NCBI GenBank assembly: GCA_038240875.1
Contig: JBBRGG010000043.1
Location: forward strand, 1 to 17,435
Direction of reading: 5' to 3'
DNA length: 17,435 bases
Source of the DNA: JBBRGG01 sp038240875
Lineage (GTDB): Bacteria; Planctomycetota; Phycisphaerae; Phycisphaerales; UBA1924
Below are positions 7,537-15,067 of the stretch, in pieces. The stretch's first letter is position 1; the number at the start of each line of letters is the position of its first letter. A program made the translations under genes and the position numbers. The notes below the pieces were generated by a model that was given only the letters and a program-made list of their open reading frames with translations, did not search any database and had not been told where the DNA came from.

Positions 7537-8574
7537 ATGGGTGGATCTCGTGCTCGTGGCGTAGTCTTGGTGCTTATCACGCTTTGCGTTCTGCTTGGAG
7601 CGTTGGTCGGGTGCAGCTCGCTTGAAGCGAGGTTTATCGTGCCTAGCCAGCAAGACTTTGAGGCGCCATCGCCTTATATCGAAACGTGGATCCCGGTTGG
7701 GAAGGATGGCAACAGGGAAAGGCTGCACGCGTTGATGGTGCCCGCGCCCGCGAGCGCGCTTGATGCCAGTGGCAATTCGCCAGCGATTGTCTTCTTTCAT
7801 GGAGCCATGACGCAGCTTACGGATGTGACCGGAGCGATGCTGCCGATTGTTGACGAAGCGGGTGCGACGCTGGTGCTTGTTGCGTATCGAGGCTTTGGAA
7901 AGTCGTCGCACATCAACAATGTGACGCGTAACACAATGGTCGAAGATGGGTTAACGGCGGTTGACTTTGTTCGCGCGATGAAGGGCGTTGATCCGGATCG
8001 CGTTGCAACCTTTGGCTATAGCTTTGGTGGCATGACGAGCCTTGCTGTTGCACGCCAGCGCGAGTGGGTCAGGCCGGTGGTGGCGGGCGGCGCTTTTTCA
8101 TCTTCAGGAATGTCGCTGCATGATCGACGCGTGCAGTGGCTTGCGCTGCTTGCGGGCGCGAGGCATGAGCCGATCACGAACATGCGATACATGCAAGGGC
8201 GAAGGGTCGCGCTGTTTCACCCGGGGAGAGATGACATCGTGCCGATGGCTCACGCGCTTCGGTTGCTGAACGCTGGTAGCAAAGCTGGTGCGCGGATATC
8301 ACTTTACATTTGTCCCGACGCGACACATTTCAACATCATTGATATGTATCCAGAAGTGCTGGATGATGTGGCCAAGACGTGCAGAGAAGAGTGGGCATTG
8401 CCGCCTGGAAGGTACAAAGCTGGGCCTACGGGCACTATTGCGCCGGGACAATTTCCCGACAATCGCGGTGAGAGAGACGCAGCAATCGGGCCTGAGATGC
8501 GTACTTCGGAAGTGCAACCGGATCCAACATCCGTGCAATCAACCAAGTTCTTTCCCGTGCCACCGTTGCGTTGA
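7537..8574 (+). CDS. Alpha/beta hydrolase lipoprotein
   Basis: Predicted secreted serine hydrolase anchored by a lipid. The ATG at 7537 has AAGGAG eight bases before it; a GTG at 7501 would add 12 residues and spoil the signal peptide. The 345-residue product begins with a basic segment, a hydrophobic stretch and a lipobox LVGC (lipidated Cys26). The hydrolase core shows the oxyanion motif FFHGA, the nucleophile elbow GYSFGG (Ser162), a catalytic Asp in GRDDIVP (Asp233 or its neighbour) and His264 in DATHFNI. This layout resembles the FrsA/YqiA-like and prolyl-oligopeptidase-like small hydrolases, and the substrate is unknown. The last 60 residues form a polar tail without recognised motif. 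Same strand as the esterase upstream, with a 138-bp gap, so probably its own promoter. Confidence 0.87.
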   Translation: MGGSRARGVVLVLITLCVLLGALVGCSSLEARFIVPSQQDFEAPSPYIETWIPVGKDGNRERLHALMVPAPASALDASGNSPAIVFFHGAMTQLTDVTGAMLPIVDEAGATLVLVAYRGFGKSSHINNVTRNTMVEDGLTAVDFVRAMKGVDPDRVATFGYSFGGMTSLAVARQREWVRPVVAGGAFSSSGMSLHDRRVQWLALLAGARHEPITNMRYMQGRRVALFHPGRDDIVPMAHALRLLNAGSKAGARISLYICPDATHFNIIDMYPEVLDDVAKTCREEWALPPGRYKAGPTGTIAPGQFPDNRGERDAAIGPEMRTSEVQPDPTSVQSTKFFPVPPLR

Positions 8575-8654
8575 GCGTGCGGGAAGTGATTGATACAACT
8601 GGTACGAATCAGGCGTTAAAAAGAATTAGGTGAAACTAGCTATAGAAAGTAATG

Positions 8655-8678
8655 AAAAACCCCCTTAGAAGAGAGGGT
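8655..8678 (-). terminator. Intrinsic terminator of the OmpH-like gene
   Basis: On the minus strand ACCCTCT pairs with AGGGGGT (7 bp, one U-G pair) around a 6-nt loop and is followed by TTTT. On the plus-strand transcript the corresponding pair is a mismatch, so it fits minus-strand termination 64 nt past the stop of the OmpH-like gene. Confidence 0.65.
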
Positions 8679-8741
8679 ACCAAGACCGCAGGTTTTAACT
8701 CGGTTTCGTTGACTGCTTTGGAGTAGATGCCTGCTAAAGAA

Positions 8742-9464
8742 TCAGGGTTTCGCGGGAGTTGGAGTAGTTGCAGGAGTAGTTGCGGGATCTGGAGTAGTTG
8801 CGGGAGCAACTTCAGGGTCAGCGTCAGGCTTGGGCATTTCCGCTGCAGTTTTGACGTCTTCGAGTTTCAGCTCAGTAATCATGGCTTTGGTGAGATCGTC
8901 GGATTTGGGAGACAGGACCATCGGGCGTGCGAGAATTTCCTGAACGACAGCGGGGACGTTGTTGGAGCGAATCGTAGCGTTGGCGCGTGAAGCAATGACG
9001 TGGGTGTAGCCGAGGCGTTCGGCCATGCGGACCGCCGATTCATTCGCCAGGGCGTAGGCCTCGCCGACTTGCTTGGACTCGAAATCGGCGATTGCACGCT
9101 GGGCGTCTTCTTGAGCCGATTGAAGCTGCTGCTGCTTGTTGCTGAATTTTTCCACAAGGGCTTCGAACTCGGGGGTGCCTTGCTGGAGGGCCTGGCCTTG
9201 CTGCTGGATTTCTTGGAGTTCGCCAATAATTGGTTGAATAGACTCGCGCTGGTTGCTGCTAAATGCGGTGCGAGCCGGGGCGTAGCGTTCACTGATGACC
9301 ATGCGCTCGACGATATCGAGAAGGTCGATCGTGGCGAAGCGCGAGGGGACGGTCGCGGGGGCGGAGCTTTGCGCCGTCGCAGATGCGGCAAGGCCAAAGT
9401 ACGCTGCAAGACTCGTGGCGGCAACGGCGCCGGTGATGAAGAAAGCACGCGAATAGATCGACAT
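8742..9464 (-). CDS. OmpH/Skp family periplasmic chaperone-like protein
   Basis: Likely holds outer-membrane proteins during their passage through the periplasm. The 240-residue product has a signal peptide (about 1-31, cleavage after ATA or nearby), then ATIDLLDIVERM, which matches the start of OmpH proteins (AxVDxxxI), a long glutamine-rich helical hairpin (about 60-150), and YTHVIASRANATI, which matches the family's closing segment. The C-terminus adds about 35 Pro/Thr/Ala-rich residues with repeated ATTP, not found in E. coli Skp. The ATG is preceded by GGAG at good spacing. It lies downstream of truD with a 194-bp gap, so separate transcription is likely. Assignment rests on layout and short motifs. 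Confidence 0.8.
   Translation of the reverse strand: MSIYSRAFFITGAVAATSLAAYFGLAASATAQSSAPATVPSRFATIDLLDIVERMVISERYAPARTAFSSNQRESIQPIIGELQEIQQQGQALQQGTPEFEALVEKFSNKQQQLQSAQEDAQRAIADFESKQVGEAYALANESAVRMAERLGYTHVIASRANATIRSNNVPAVVQEILARPMVLSPKSDDLTKAMITELKLEDVKTAAEMPKPDADPEVAPATTPDPATTPATTPTPAKP
8761..8801. repeat. Three 11-bp direct repeats coding ATTP
   Basis: GGAGTAGTTGC occurs exactly at 8761-8771, 8773-8783 and 8791-8801. The offsets are 12 and 18 bp, so frame is kept, and each copy codes for ATTP in the C-terminal tail of the OmpH-like protein. Confidence 0.9.
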
Positions 9465-9623
9465 GGGCCAGCTCCGATTGGTACGTTTGGATTCGAGGGT
9501 CGGCGTGATCGTGCAACGCGCACATCAGCCTTAGGACTTTGGGACTTGTTTACTGAAGCGGTCTCACAAGGGTCGCACAAGATTCTCATATTGCTTGTAC
9601 AATATTTGTGCTGTGCCGATGGT

Positions 9624-9654
9624 AGCCGACATGAAACCATGTTGTCATTCGGCT
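9624..9654. other. Inverted repeat just past truD stop
   Basis: AGCCGA-C-ATGA and TCATTCGGCT form a 10-bp stem with one bulged base, around a 10-nt loop, five bases past the truD stop codon. There is no T-run on either side, so it is not a standard terminator. It may stabilise the truD mRNA end or act in a Rho-dependent end. Confidence 0.5.
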
Positions 9655-9658
9655 GAGT

Positions 9659-11260
9659 TTATTGGCCCAGCGCTCGAAGGACCACTGTGGCATATGCCCC
9701 GCGCGGGAGCTTGAAACCGATTCGGCGTTTGAGAGCTTTGGTAGAGTTCGCCGCGGCTTCTTCGTCGCGTTGTGGGGCTTCCATAACGATGTCGCGAACT
9801 TCGATGAACAAAGGTCGATCAGCCTCACCAAAGAATGGGCGACGAAGCCCGGGGACGCGGAGCTGTTCAAGGCTGATTCCTTCGGCGGCGAGTGCTTCCG
9901 CAGCGAAGCCACCCCAAGGCTCTTCGAGCACGCTCGACTTTGCGAGCAATGGCATCACGCAGGAACGCCAATCATGCGAAAGAGGGCTTTGTGCTGCTTG
10001 CGAACGTTCTACGGAATTGCTGGCGGCAGGTGAGTTGGCGGTGGAAGCCGAATTGCCCGCAAGCGCGTGAGCCGCGCGGACATGAGCTGCGAGAATTGGA
10101 GCCGCGGTTGTGCCGATGCCATCGACGATTGCGGATTTGGGAAACTCCATGACGCCGAATTCGTCTTGTGCGGTTGCGCGGTCCTTGGTTGCAGGCGCGA
10201 TGGCGCGAGCGATCCTCGCGGCGGCGTCGTTCCACAAGTGGCTTTGGTACGCTTCGATGTACATCGCCTGCACAAAGTAAGGCAGCATCGCGAAGGCGTC
10301 CTTGAACGACGCGCCCCCCGCCAACGCTTCGATAGCACGGCGTTCGGGCATCAAGGGGATCATCTCAACGAGTGCCTCCCACTTGCCCCAGTGCATCGCG
10401 CACGCGCGAGAGAGCGTGCGAGTCTTGCCGAGGTCTTTACGGGCTGGGGTCGCGATAGCGAGCTTGAGTGCGCCCTCGAAATCGTCATCGATGAGGCGGC
10501 GAGCGACAAAGCCCCCGCCATGGCGTGCCGAGCCGAAGCGCTGTGCGCCGAAGTAATTCATCACAAGCATGGCGGGCGCGTTGGAGGAGGAGGTTGGCGC
10601 GTGAGTGTTTGAGGCAGAGTTAGATTTACTCGTTTTCGACCGCGAATCGGTCGTGCGAAGCAATCGCGCGTAATTGTCCATCATCTTGCATTCGCTCTCG
10701 TCGATGCCACGCACGATGAGTTCAAATTGGTTGCCGAGGATGGTGCTAGCATCGAGTTCGCGGGTGGAAAAGCCGAGGAGTTCCGCCGACCAGCTGGGGA
10801 TGGATGCTTCTAGAGATTCGTCGTTGTCGAGTGTTTCGGCTTTGGCGTTGGGCTTGGAATTGGGCTTGGCCGAGAGGGCACCTTTGGCGTTCTCGTTGGG
10901 TTTGCCGTTGGGCTTACCGGTTTGATTACCTTTTGCTCGCTTGACAAGTTCTTCCGGGGCGGGCCGTGCGCCTTCGAGCTTGGGCAAGGCTTTGCCACGC
11001 AGAGCCGTCATCGGGGCGGCGATAAGTTGCGACGTCACCGCGTGCTTGTCCTTCAGCCCCGCGTACATAAAGAGCGTTGGCTTGGCACGCATCGCGCGAG
11101 CCACATGCCCCACGGCATCGGGCGTCGTCAGCGACGTCTTTTCCAAGCGATATATCGCGTATCGTGCGTCTCTCGAAGGCTGTTTCACCAGCCCGGCAAG
11201 AAAGTCTGGGTCGGTGAGTTCGGTCACGCGGAAGTCGGCGGGATGCCTGCGAATAGTCAT
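9659..11260 (-). CDS. truD: tRNA pseudouridine(13) synthase TruD
   Basis: Isomerises uridine 13 of tRNA-Glu-type substrates to pseudouridine. The family signature FMYAGLKDKHAVTSQ is present, with the catalytic aspartate Asp71. The N-terminal HPADFRVTEL matches the PEDFxVxE start, NYFGAQRFG (near 235-243) is the conserved motif III region, and EAYQSHLWND is the later helix motif. At 533 residues it is much longer than the roughly 350 of E. coli TruD. The excess is in low-complexity inserts: a Lys/Pro/Asn-rich one (about 108-148), a Ser/Asn/Thr-rich one (about 203-229) and a Ser/Ala/Asn-rich one in the second half. The active-site motifs are intact, so the enzyme is probably functional. It is transcribed ahead of the OmpH-like gene. 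Confidence 0.93.
   Translation of the reverse strand: MTIRRHPADFRVTELTDPDFLAGLVKQPSRDARYAIYRLEKTSLTTPDAVGHVARAMRAKPTLFMYAGLKDKHAVTSQLIAAPMTALRGKALPKLEGARPAPEELVKRAKGNQTGKPNGKPNENAKGALSAKPNSKPNAKAETLDNDESLEASIPSWSAELLGFSTRELDASTILGNQFELIVRGIDESECKMMDNYARLLRTTDSRSKTSKSNSASNTHAPTSSSNAPAMLVMNYFGAQRFGSARHGGGFVARRLIDDDFEGALKLAIATPARKDLGKTRTLSRACAMHWGKWEALVEMIPLMPERRAIEALAGGASFKDAFAMLPYFVQAMYIEAYQSHLWNDAAARIARAIAPATKDRATAQDEFGVMEFPKSAIVDGIGTTAAPILAAHVRAAHALAGNSASTANSPAASNSVERSQAAQSPLSHDWRSCVMPLLAKSSVLEEPWGGFAAEALAAEGISLEQLRVPGLRRPFFGEADRPLFIEVRDIVMEAPQRDEEAAANSTKALKRRIGFKLPRGAYATVVLRALGQ
10842..10918 (-). repeat. Lys-Pro-Asn coding repeats in truD
   Basis: The unit coding for (G/S/A)KPN occurs four times in two pairs, each pair with a 12-bp period, within an insert between the catalytic aspartate motif and the rest of the TruD fold. 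Confidence 0.7.
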
Positions 11261-11403
11261 GGAGAAAGCATCCTAGGTCGATCCGATCATGCGGCATGCC
11301 TGGGCTTGATTTGGATTGATTTGCTTTGCTTCGATTTGGTGCGACAATTGCCGATATCGTTGTTGCTCGTTCGTCGCACGCGCACACGCCTGGAGATCAC
11401 GCC

Positions 11404-12378
11404 ATGAAACTTGACCGCCTTTTTTCTGATAGCCAGTTCTCGAACAGCCAGTTCTCAAACAACTCGATCAGTTCGTCAATTTCAGCGCGCAGTTTTGCGC
11501 GCGGCTTTAGACGCACTCATCTGGTCAACATAGTGGCTGGTTTCGCCATCGCGGGCTTTGTGGCGTGGGGCTTGAGCGAGCTGCCCAGCTTTTCCGCGCG
11601 TGTTGCCAACGCCCAGTCTTCACCAAATGCCTCGGCAAATGCTGGCATCCCTGAGGGCATGGCGCAGTCCGACTTTCCTCATGGCGTGCCCGCGAGCACG
11701 CCACAGGATCACATCGCACGCGTCTTGAAATTGGTCATCCCTGCAACCTTTCACTTTCGCGCGACCAAACCCGATGGCAGCGTAACCCTGGGCACAGGAT
11801 TCGTCACCGGTGGCGATGGCGTTTCACTGACATGCTATTCGCTCATCAAAGACGCGACGTCGATCCGCGTCATGATGACCGACGGCTCCTGGCACACCGC
11901 TAAGGTCTTTGGTGGCGACGATTCCACCAACATCGGCCTCTTGCAAATCAACGTGCCGCCCGGCATCTCGATGCAGAACGTAACCCTCGGCCACACCGAA
12001 GAAACTGCAATAGGCGATCCCGTTGCTTCCGTCGCCATGCCCTTTGGCAAAGCCCCGATCATCTCGCTGGGCCGAATGTGTGGCATCGGCCTCTTGCCAC
12101 CAGGCATCGGCGAGCGCACCAGCATGGCACTCATTGATGCGCGCACGGGTGCCGACATGGTTGGCGGGCCCGCAGTCGCCGCCGACGGACGCGTGATAGG
12201 CATCATTTCATCGGCGTTCCAAACTACTGATTCAGCTGGAGCAAACCTCGCCGGCGCAAACGCAGCTTCAGCAAACTCCAGCTCGAATGGCTGGATCATC
12301 CCGATCTCCACCGTCAACCGCATGTTCTCGTCCTATCAAGACCGTGGCTTGCTGCGCTGGACCAGCTTGGGTTTATAG
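11404..12378 (+). CDS. HtrA/DegP-like protein without catalytic triad, cut before its PDZ domain
   Basis: Envelope protein with a trypsin-like fold. From the ATG at 11404 (GGAG upstream) it has 324 residues: a basic start, a signal or anchor segment (about 40-65), and an HtrA-type domain (about 100-315) that aligns well with DegP. GTGFVTGGDG stands for GSGVII, and DGRVIGI for the segment after the nucleophile. All three catalytic positions are replaced: the TNNH histidine by Ser146 (TCYSLI), the DxxSDIAL aspartate by Asn176 (STNIGLLQI) and the GNSGG serine by Val253 (DMVGGP). It is therefore probably not a protease but a binding or regulatory relative. It ends at TAG (12376-12378), and the PDZ domain normal for this family continues in the same frame right after it. 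Whether this is a nonsense mutation, readthrough or a true split is open. Confidence 0.8.
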   Translation: MKLDRLFSDSQFSNSQFSNNSISSSISARSFARGFRRTHLVNIVAGFAIAGFVAWGLSELPSFSARVANAQSSPNASANAGIPEGMAQSDFPHGVPASTPQDHIARVLKLVIPATFHFRATKPDGSVTLGTGFVTGGDGVSLTCYSLIKDATSIRVMMTDGSWHTAKVFGGDDSTNIGLLQINVPPGISMQNVTLGHTEETAIGDPVASVAMPFGKAPIISLGRMCGIGLLPPGIGERTSMALIDARTGADMVGGPAVAADGRVIGIISSAFQTTDSAGANLAGANAASANSSSNGWIIPISTVNRMFSSYQDRGLLRWTSLGL

Positions 12379-12387
12379 CTTTCACCC

Positions 12388-12663
12388 GTGCGCGACTTTG
12401 CCTCTGGTGTCGAATACGCGGGCAACTTTGGTGCTGTTATTAAGAGCGTCGTCAAGGGTTCACCCGCCGACAGCGTGGGCATCTTCGCCGGCGATCGCCT
12501 GCTTGAAATGAGTGGCGTGCCGATCAACGCGCTCGATGAAGACGCGATGCCTGCGCTTCGCCGAATGCTCGATCTCAACACCGCTGGCAAGCCTATCACG
12601 CTGCTCATCAAGCGAGGCGAAGAGATTCTCATCATCGATGTCGCGCCTGAAGAATTGCCTTGA
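12388..12663 (+). CDS. PDZ domain fragment in frame with the HtrA-like protein
   Basis: The 91 codons starting at GTG 12388 encode a nearly complete PDZ domain: FGAVIKSVVKGSPADSVGI, then AGDRLLEMSGVPI and a final IDVAPEELP. It is in the same frame as the HtrA-like gene, ten bases after its TAG. Reading through that codon gives an uninterrupted HtrA-PDZ protein of about 419 residues. The GTG has no ribosome binding site, and the first PDZ strand (LGL..LSPV) lies across the stop, so this is better read as the severed 3' part of the upstream gene than as an independent gene. Translation by termination-reinitiation is possible. Confidence 0.65.
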   Translation: MRDFASGVEYAGNFGAVIKSVVKGSPADSVGIFAGDRLLEMSGVPINALDEDAMPALRRMLDLNTAGKPITLLIKRGEEILIIDVAPEELP

Positions 12664-12744
12664 GAGATCCAAAGCGAGAAACTGGTCTGGCTGCAACGTG
12701 CTGTTGTTTCTTCGAGTTCTGCAGATTCAGCAAACCACTCCAAC

Positions 12745-13509
12745 TCAAAGCACGCTACCCATGTAAAAGTACCATCCAAGCCCGATGGTAAAGACCATGC
12801 AGCCATAGAGCGCGTGCTCGATGGACGCCGCGGCGAGCGAACGCGTCTTGTGGTACGTGTACGAGAAGAGCAACCCGCCCACAAACGTGAGCGCGATAGC
12901 GATGCTGTTCTCGAGCAGCACATGCACGTATGCGAACGCGACGCTGCTTGCCAGAATCATTGCCGTCGGCGAGCGAAAGATCGCGCGGTACCGCTGGAAG
13001 CAAAATACTCGCCAAATCAGCTCTTGCGGGATCACGCTGATAAGCGGATAAATCAACATGATCCGCAACCAAAGCCCAGGCATTTCGCGTGGCAAGTTCA
13101 GAAACCGCTCCGGCAAGAACGACCACACCAAGTACGTCGTCGCCGCACCAAAGAGCAGAAACAGTCCGATGATGCGTGGCAGATCGCGCTTGGCGGCGGC
13201 CCAATTCCACAGTTGCTTTCGATCAAACCCGCGATCACGCCGAAGCACGACGTAGCACCCGAGCGTGCCCAGAACGAACGCCGCGAAAATGACCCAGTGC
13301 TGGGAAGGGCCACGAAATAGCAGCAAAGTTGGGATCAGGAAAAACAAACTGGCAAACTCGACCCACAAATACACACGGTCGCTTCGCACCATTTCCAGCG
13401 CCGTCGCTTGCTTGGCATTTCGCGCATTGGCTGGCACCATTTTTCGCGCCGACGCTTGCGCTCCAGGGTTCGAATCCAAGCCATGAATTTGTGCAGCGTG
13501 TACTTGCAT
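12745..13509 (-). CDS. CPBP family intramembrane protease-like protein
   Basis: Polytopic membrane protein of 254 residues related to CAAX prenyl protease and bacteriocin-processing proteins. After a 35-residue polar start there are about seven hydrophobic segments. Motif 1 reads PQELIWRVF where the family has EExxxR, so the first glutamate is Gln while the second Glu and the Arg remain. Motif 2 is AFAYVHVLLEN (FxxxH) and motif 3 is IEHALYG. Because the first glutamate is normally needed for catalysis, activity is doubtful. The ATG is preceded by AGGA at short spacing. It is convergent with the PDZ fragment (81-bp gap) and divergent from the prepilin-like gene. Confidence 0.82.
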   Translation of the reverse strand: MQVHAAQIHGLDSNPGAQASARKMVPANARNAKQATALEMVRSDRVYLWVEFASLFFLIPTLLLFRGPSQHWVIFAAFVLGTLGCYVVLRRDRGFDRKQLWNWAAAKRDLPRIIGLFLLFGAATTYLVWSFLPERFLNLPREMPGLWLRIMLIYPLISVIPQELIWRVFCFQRYRAIFRSPTAMILASSVAFAYVHVLLENSIAIALTFVGGLLFSYTYHKTRSLAAASIEHALYGCMVFTIGLGWYFYMGSVL

Positions 13510-13841
13510 GCGTTCCTGAACAAGCGGCCTTACGTGTTTAGCTCAAGAGATCGAGCCGACAGGAGATTTAGCCCAACGAAATACAAAAAACTGGAGTACC
13601 TCAAACAATTCGACACTTGGTTGCTCTCTGATTCGGCTTCCACCGCGGAACGTTTCACTTCGGTCCCTTTGCCCGAGAACTCTCCTCGTACCCACTTCCC
13701 TGCTTGTAACGCAACTGATTTCCTCTATCCCTCTGCACACATTCGCTCACAATCGGCAACCTTCCCCCGCGAGCCGCGTTATGCTCTAGTAAGGCCTGCA
13801 CCACACTCAGAGCGCCACCGCGCTTCGCAAGGTACCCATTC
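13510..13841. other. Divergent intergenic region, CPBP gene and prepilin-like gene
   Basis: No credible gene is seen. The plus-strand open frame that crosses it has unprotein-like composition and overlaps real genes on both sides. It must hold the promoters of the two divergent neighbours, but I could not pick a -35/-10 pair with confidence. Confidence 0.6.
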
Positions 13842-14849
13842 ATGTATTCCCCCTTCATTCCCGCGTTCTCTACGCCCACACGTCGCGCGATTCGTGCCAA
13901 CACACTTCGCCAAGGCTTCACACTCATCGAACTACTCGTCGTGATGGCGATCATCTCGATCCTTATCAGCATCCTCTTGCCCGCACTCGGCAAAGCCCGC
14001 GAAGCCGCGCGCCAACTGCGCGATTCCAACAACATCCGGTCCGCCGTCCAAGGCATGGTCATCTTTGCCAACGGCAACCAAGAGGAGTATCCGCAGCCCA
14101 GCAAGCTCGACCGCGGCGATCAAACCATTCAAGCCGCCAACTCGCTCGAAAAAGACAACACCGGCAACATCTTTTCGATCATGATCTTCAACCAGTATTT
14201 GCCGCCACAGATGACGGTTTCGCCTTCTGAAATCAACCCCGGCATCAAGATTGATCTGCAATACGAATACTCCTTCCCCAGCCGTGCCGTGACGCCCGAA
14301 GGCGCGAAATGGGACCCGGGCTTTGCGGGCTTCCCCGGCGAAACCGGCACCAGTGGCTTGCCAAACTCAGGCCGACGCGATAACGCAGCCTTTGGCGGCG
14401 TCTCGTACGCACACGTGCCCCCCTTTGGCTCGCGCTCCAGCTTTTGGAAGAGCACCTTCGATTCGCGTCAACCTGTTATCGCCAACCGTGGCCCCGCATA
14501 CGACGGCCAACCTGGTGCGTGGCGACTTCGCCCAGGCGTCTCGGGCCAACAAAGTGCACGCCTGAAAATCTTCGGCTCCGTTAACGCGTGGGAAGGCAAC
14601 GTCGGCTACAACGACGGCCGTGTCGCATTCTCGAACGCACCAGACCCAGACTCGCTCCCTATCACGTACCGCTTTCCCATCAGCGGCTCACGCACACACG
14701 GCGATAACGTTTTCGTGAACGAGGACGCCGACGGCACGCCCATCGGCGAGCAATTCACCAGCTTCGGCGACACCGGCTATCTGCAAATCTATGGCGACGT
14801 CTTCAGCGCGCCCGCGCAAGGTGCCGCGATCACGCCATTTGTTGATTGA
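13842..14849 (+). CDS. Prepilin-type N-terminal cleavage/methylation protein (pseudopilin-like)
   Basis: Secreted protein processed like type IV pilins and type II secretion pseudopilins. It has a long basic leader of 25 residues, then the prepilin peptidase site QG/FTLIELLVVMAIISILISI, with Glu30 as mature residue 5, followed by the usual hydrophobic helix and the ALGKAREAARQLRDSNNIR segment. The remaining 260 residues are a globular domain, with NVGYNDGRVAF near the end resembling the closing DG-motif of planctomycete DUF1559-type proteins. At 335 residues it is the size of that large planctomycete group rather than of a minor pseudopilin (about 150). No secretion genes are adjacent, so it is an orphan here. 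AAGGT lies upstream of the ATG; an internal start would remove the leader. Confidence 0.85.
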   Translation: MYSPFIPAFSTPTRRAIRANTLRQGFTLIELLVVMAIISILISILLPALGKAREAARQLRDSNNIRSAVQGMVIFANGNQEEYPQPSKLDRGDQTIQAANSLEKDNTGNIFSIMIFNQYLPPQMTVSPSEINPGIKIDLQYEYSFPSRAVTPEGAKWDPGFAGFPGETGTSGLPNSGRRDNAAFGGVSYAHVPPFGSRSSFWKSTFDSRQPVIANRGPAYDGQPGAWRLRPGVSGQQSARLKIFGSVNAWEGNVGYNDGRVAFSNAPDPDSLPITYRFPISGSRTHGDNVFVNEDADGTPIGEQFTSFGDTGYLQIYGDVFSAPAQGAAITPFVD

Positions 14850-14903
14850 GCAACGATAGCAAATGCGTTCGTGTTTGTGTTGAGTGCCTTTGCCTTGGGT
14901 GGT

Positions 14904-14920
14904 CCGGCGGTCCCCGCCGG
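14904..14920 (+). terminator. GC-rich hairpin after the prepilin-like gene
   Basis: CCGGCGG and CCGCCGG form a perfect 7-bp stem around TCC, 55 nt past the stop codon, followed by TTGTCTT. The T-run is broken, so it is only a possible terminator. Confidence 0.35.
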
Positions 14921-15007
14921 TTGTCTTGGTGCGAAATGCACGTATCGCGTGCAATAAAGTGTGTTGTGTACTGCCACTTTCTGAATGCATCCCTTTGCTT
15001 CAGTCGG

Positions 15008-15038
15008 AAAACACATCAGGATCGAAACGATCCTGATG
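15008..15038 (-). terminator. Perfect 11-bp hairpin with T-run, end of decayed gene
   Basis: CATCAGGATCG and CGATCCTGATG pair perfectly over a 3-nt loop. On the minus strand the hairpin is followed by TGTTTT and lies 30 nt past the stop at 15068, so it suits minus-strand termination. The stem can form on both strands. Confidence 0.6.
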
Positions 15039-15067
15039 GCACGAAAGCCAGCCACTCAGCAAATCGC

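Noticed and set aside
9000..9656. Plus-strand open frame of 218 codons over the OmpH-like gene and its upstream region
   Set aside because: It runs opposite a gene with signal peptide and OmpH motifs; its Gly/Arg-rich translation shows no domain.
5116..13785. CCGCGTTAT shared by the upstream regions of sodA and the prepilin-like gene
   Set aside because: A single shared 9-mer at different distances from the starts; could easily be chance and gives no promoter pair with correct spacing.
13408..13944. Plus-strand open frame of 178 codons across the CPBP start, the intergenic region and the pilin start
   Set aside because: It overlaps two supported genes in other frames and has random-looking composition rich in Ser, Arg and His.
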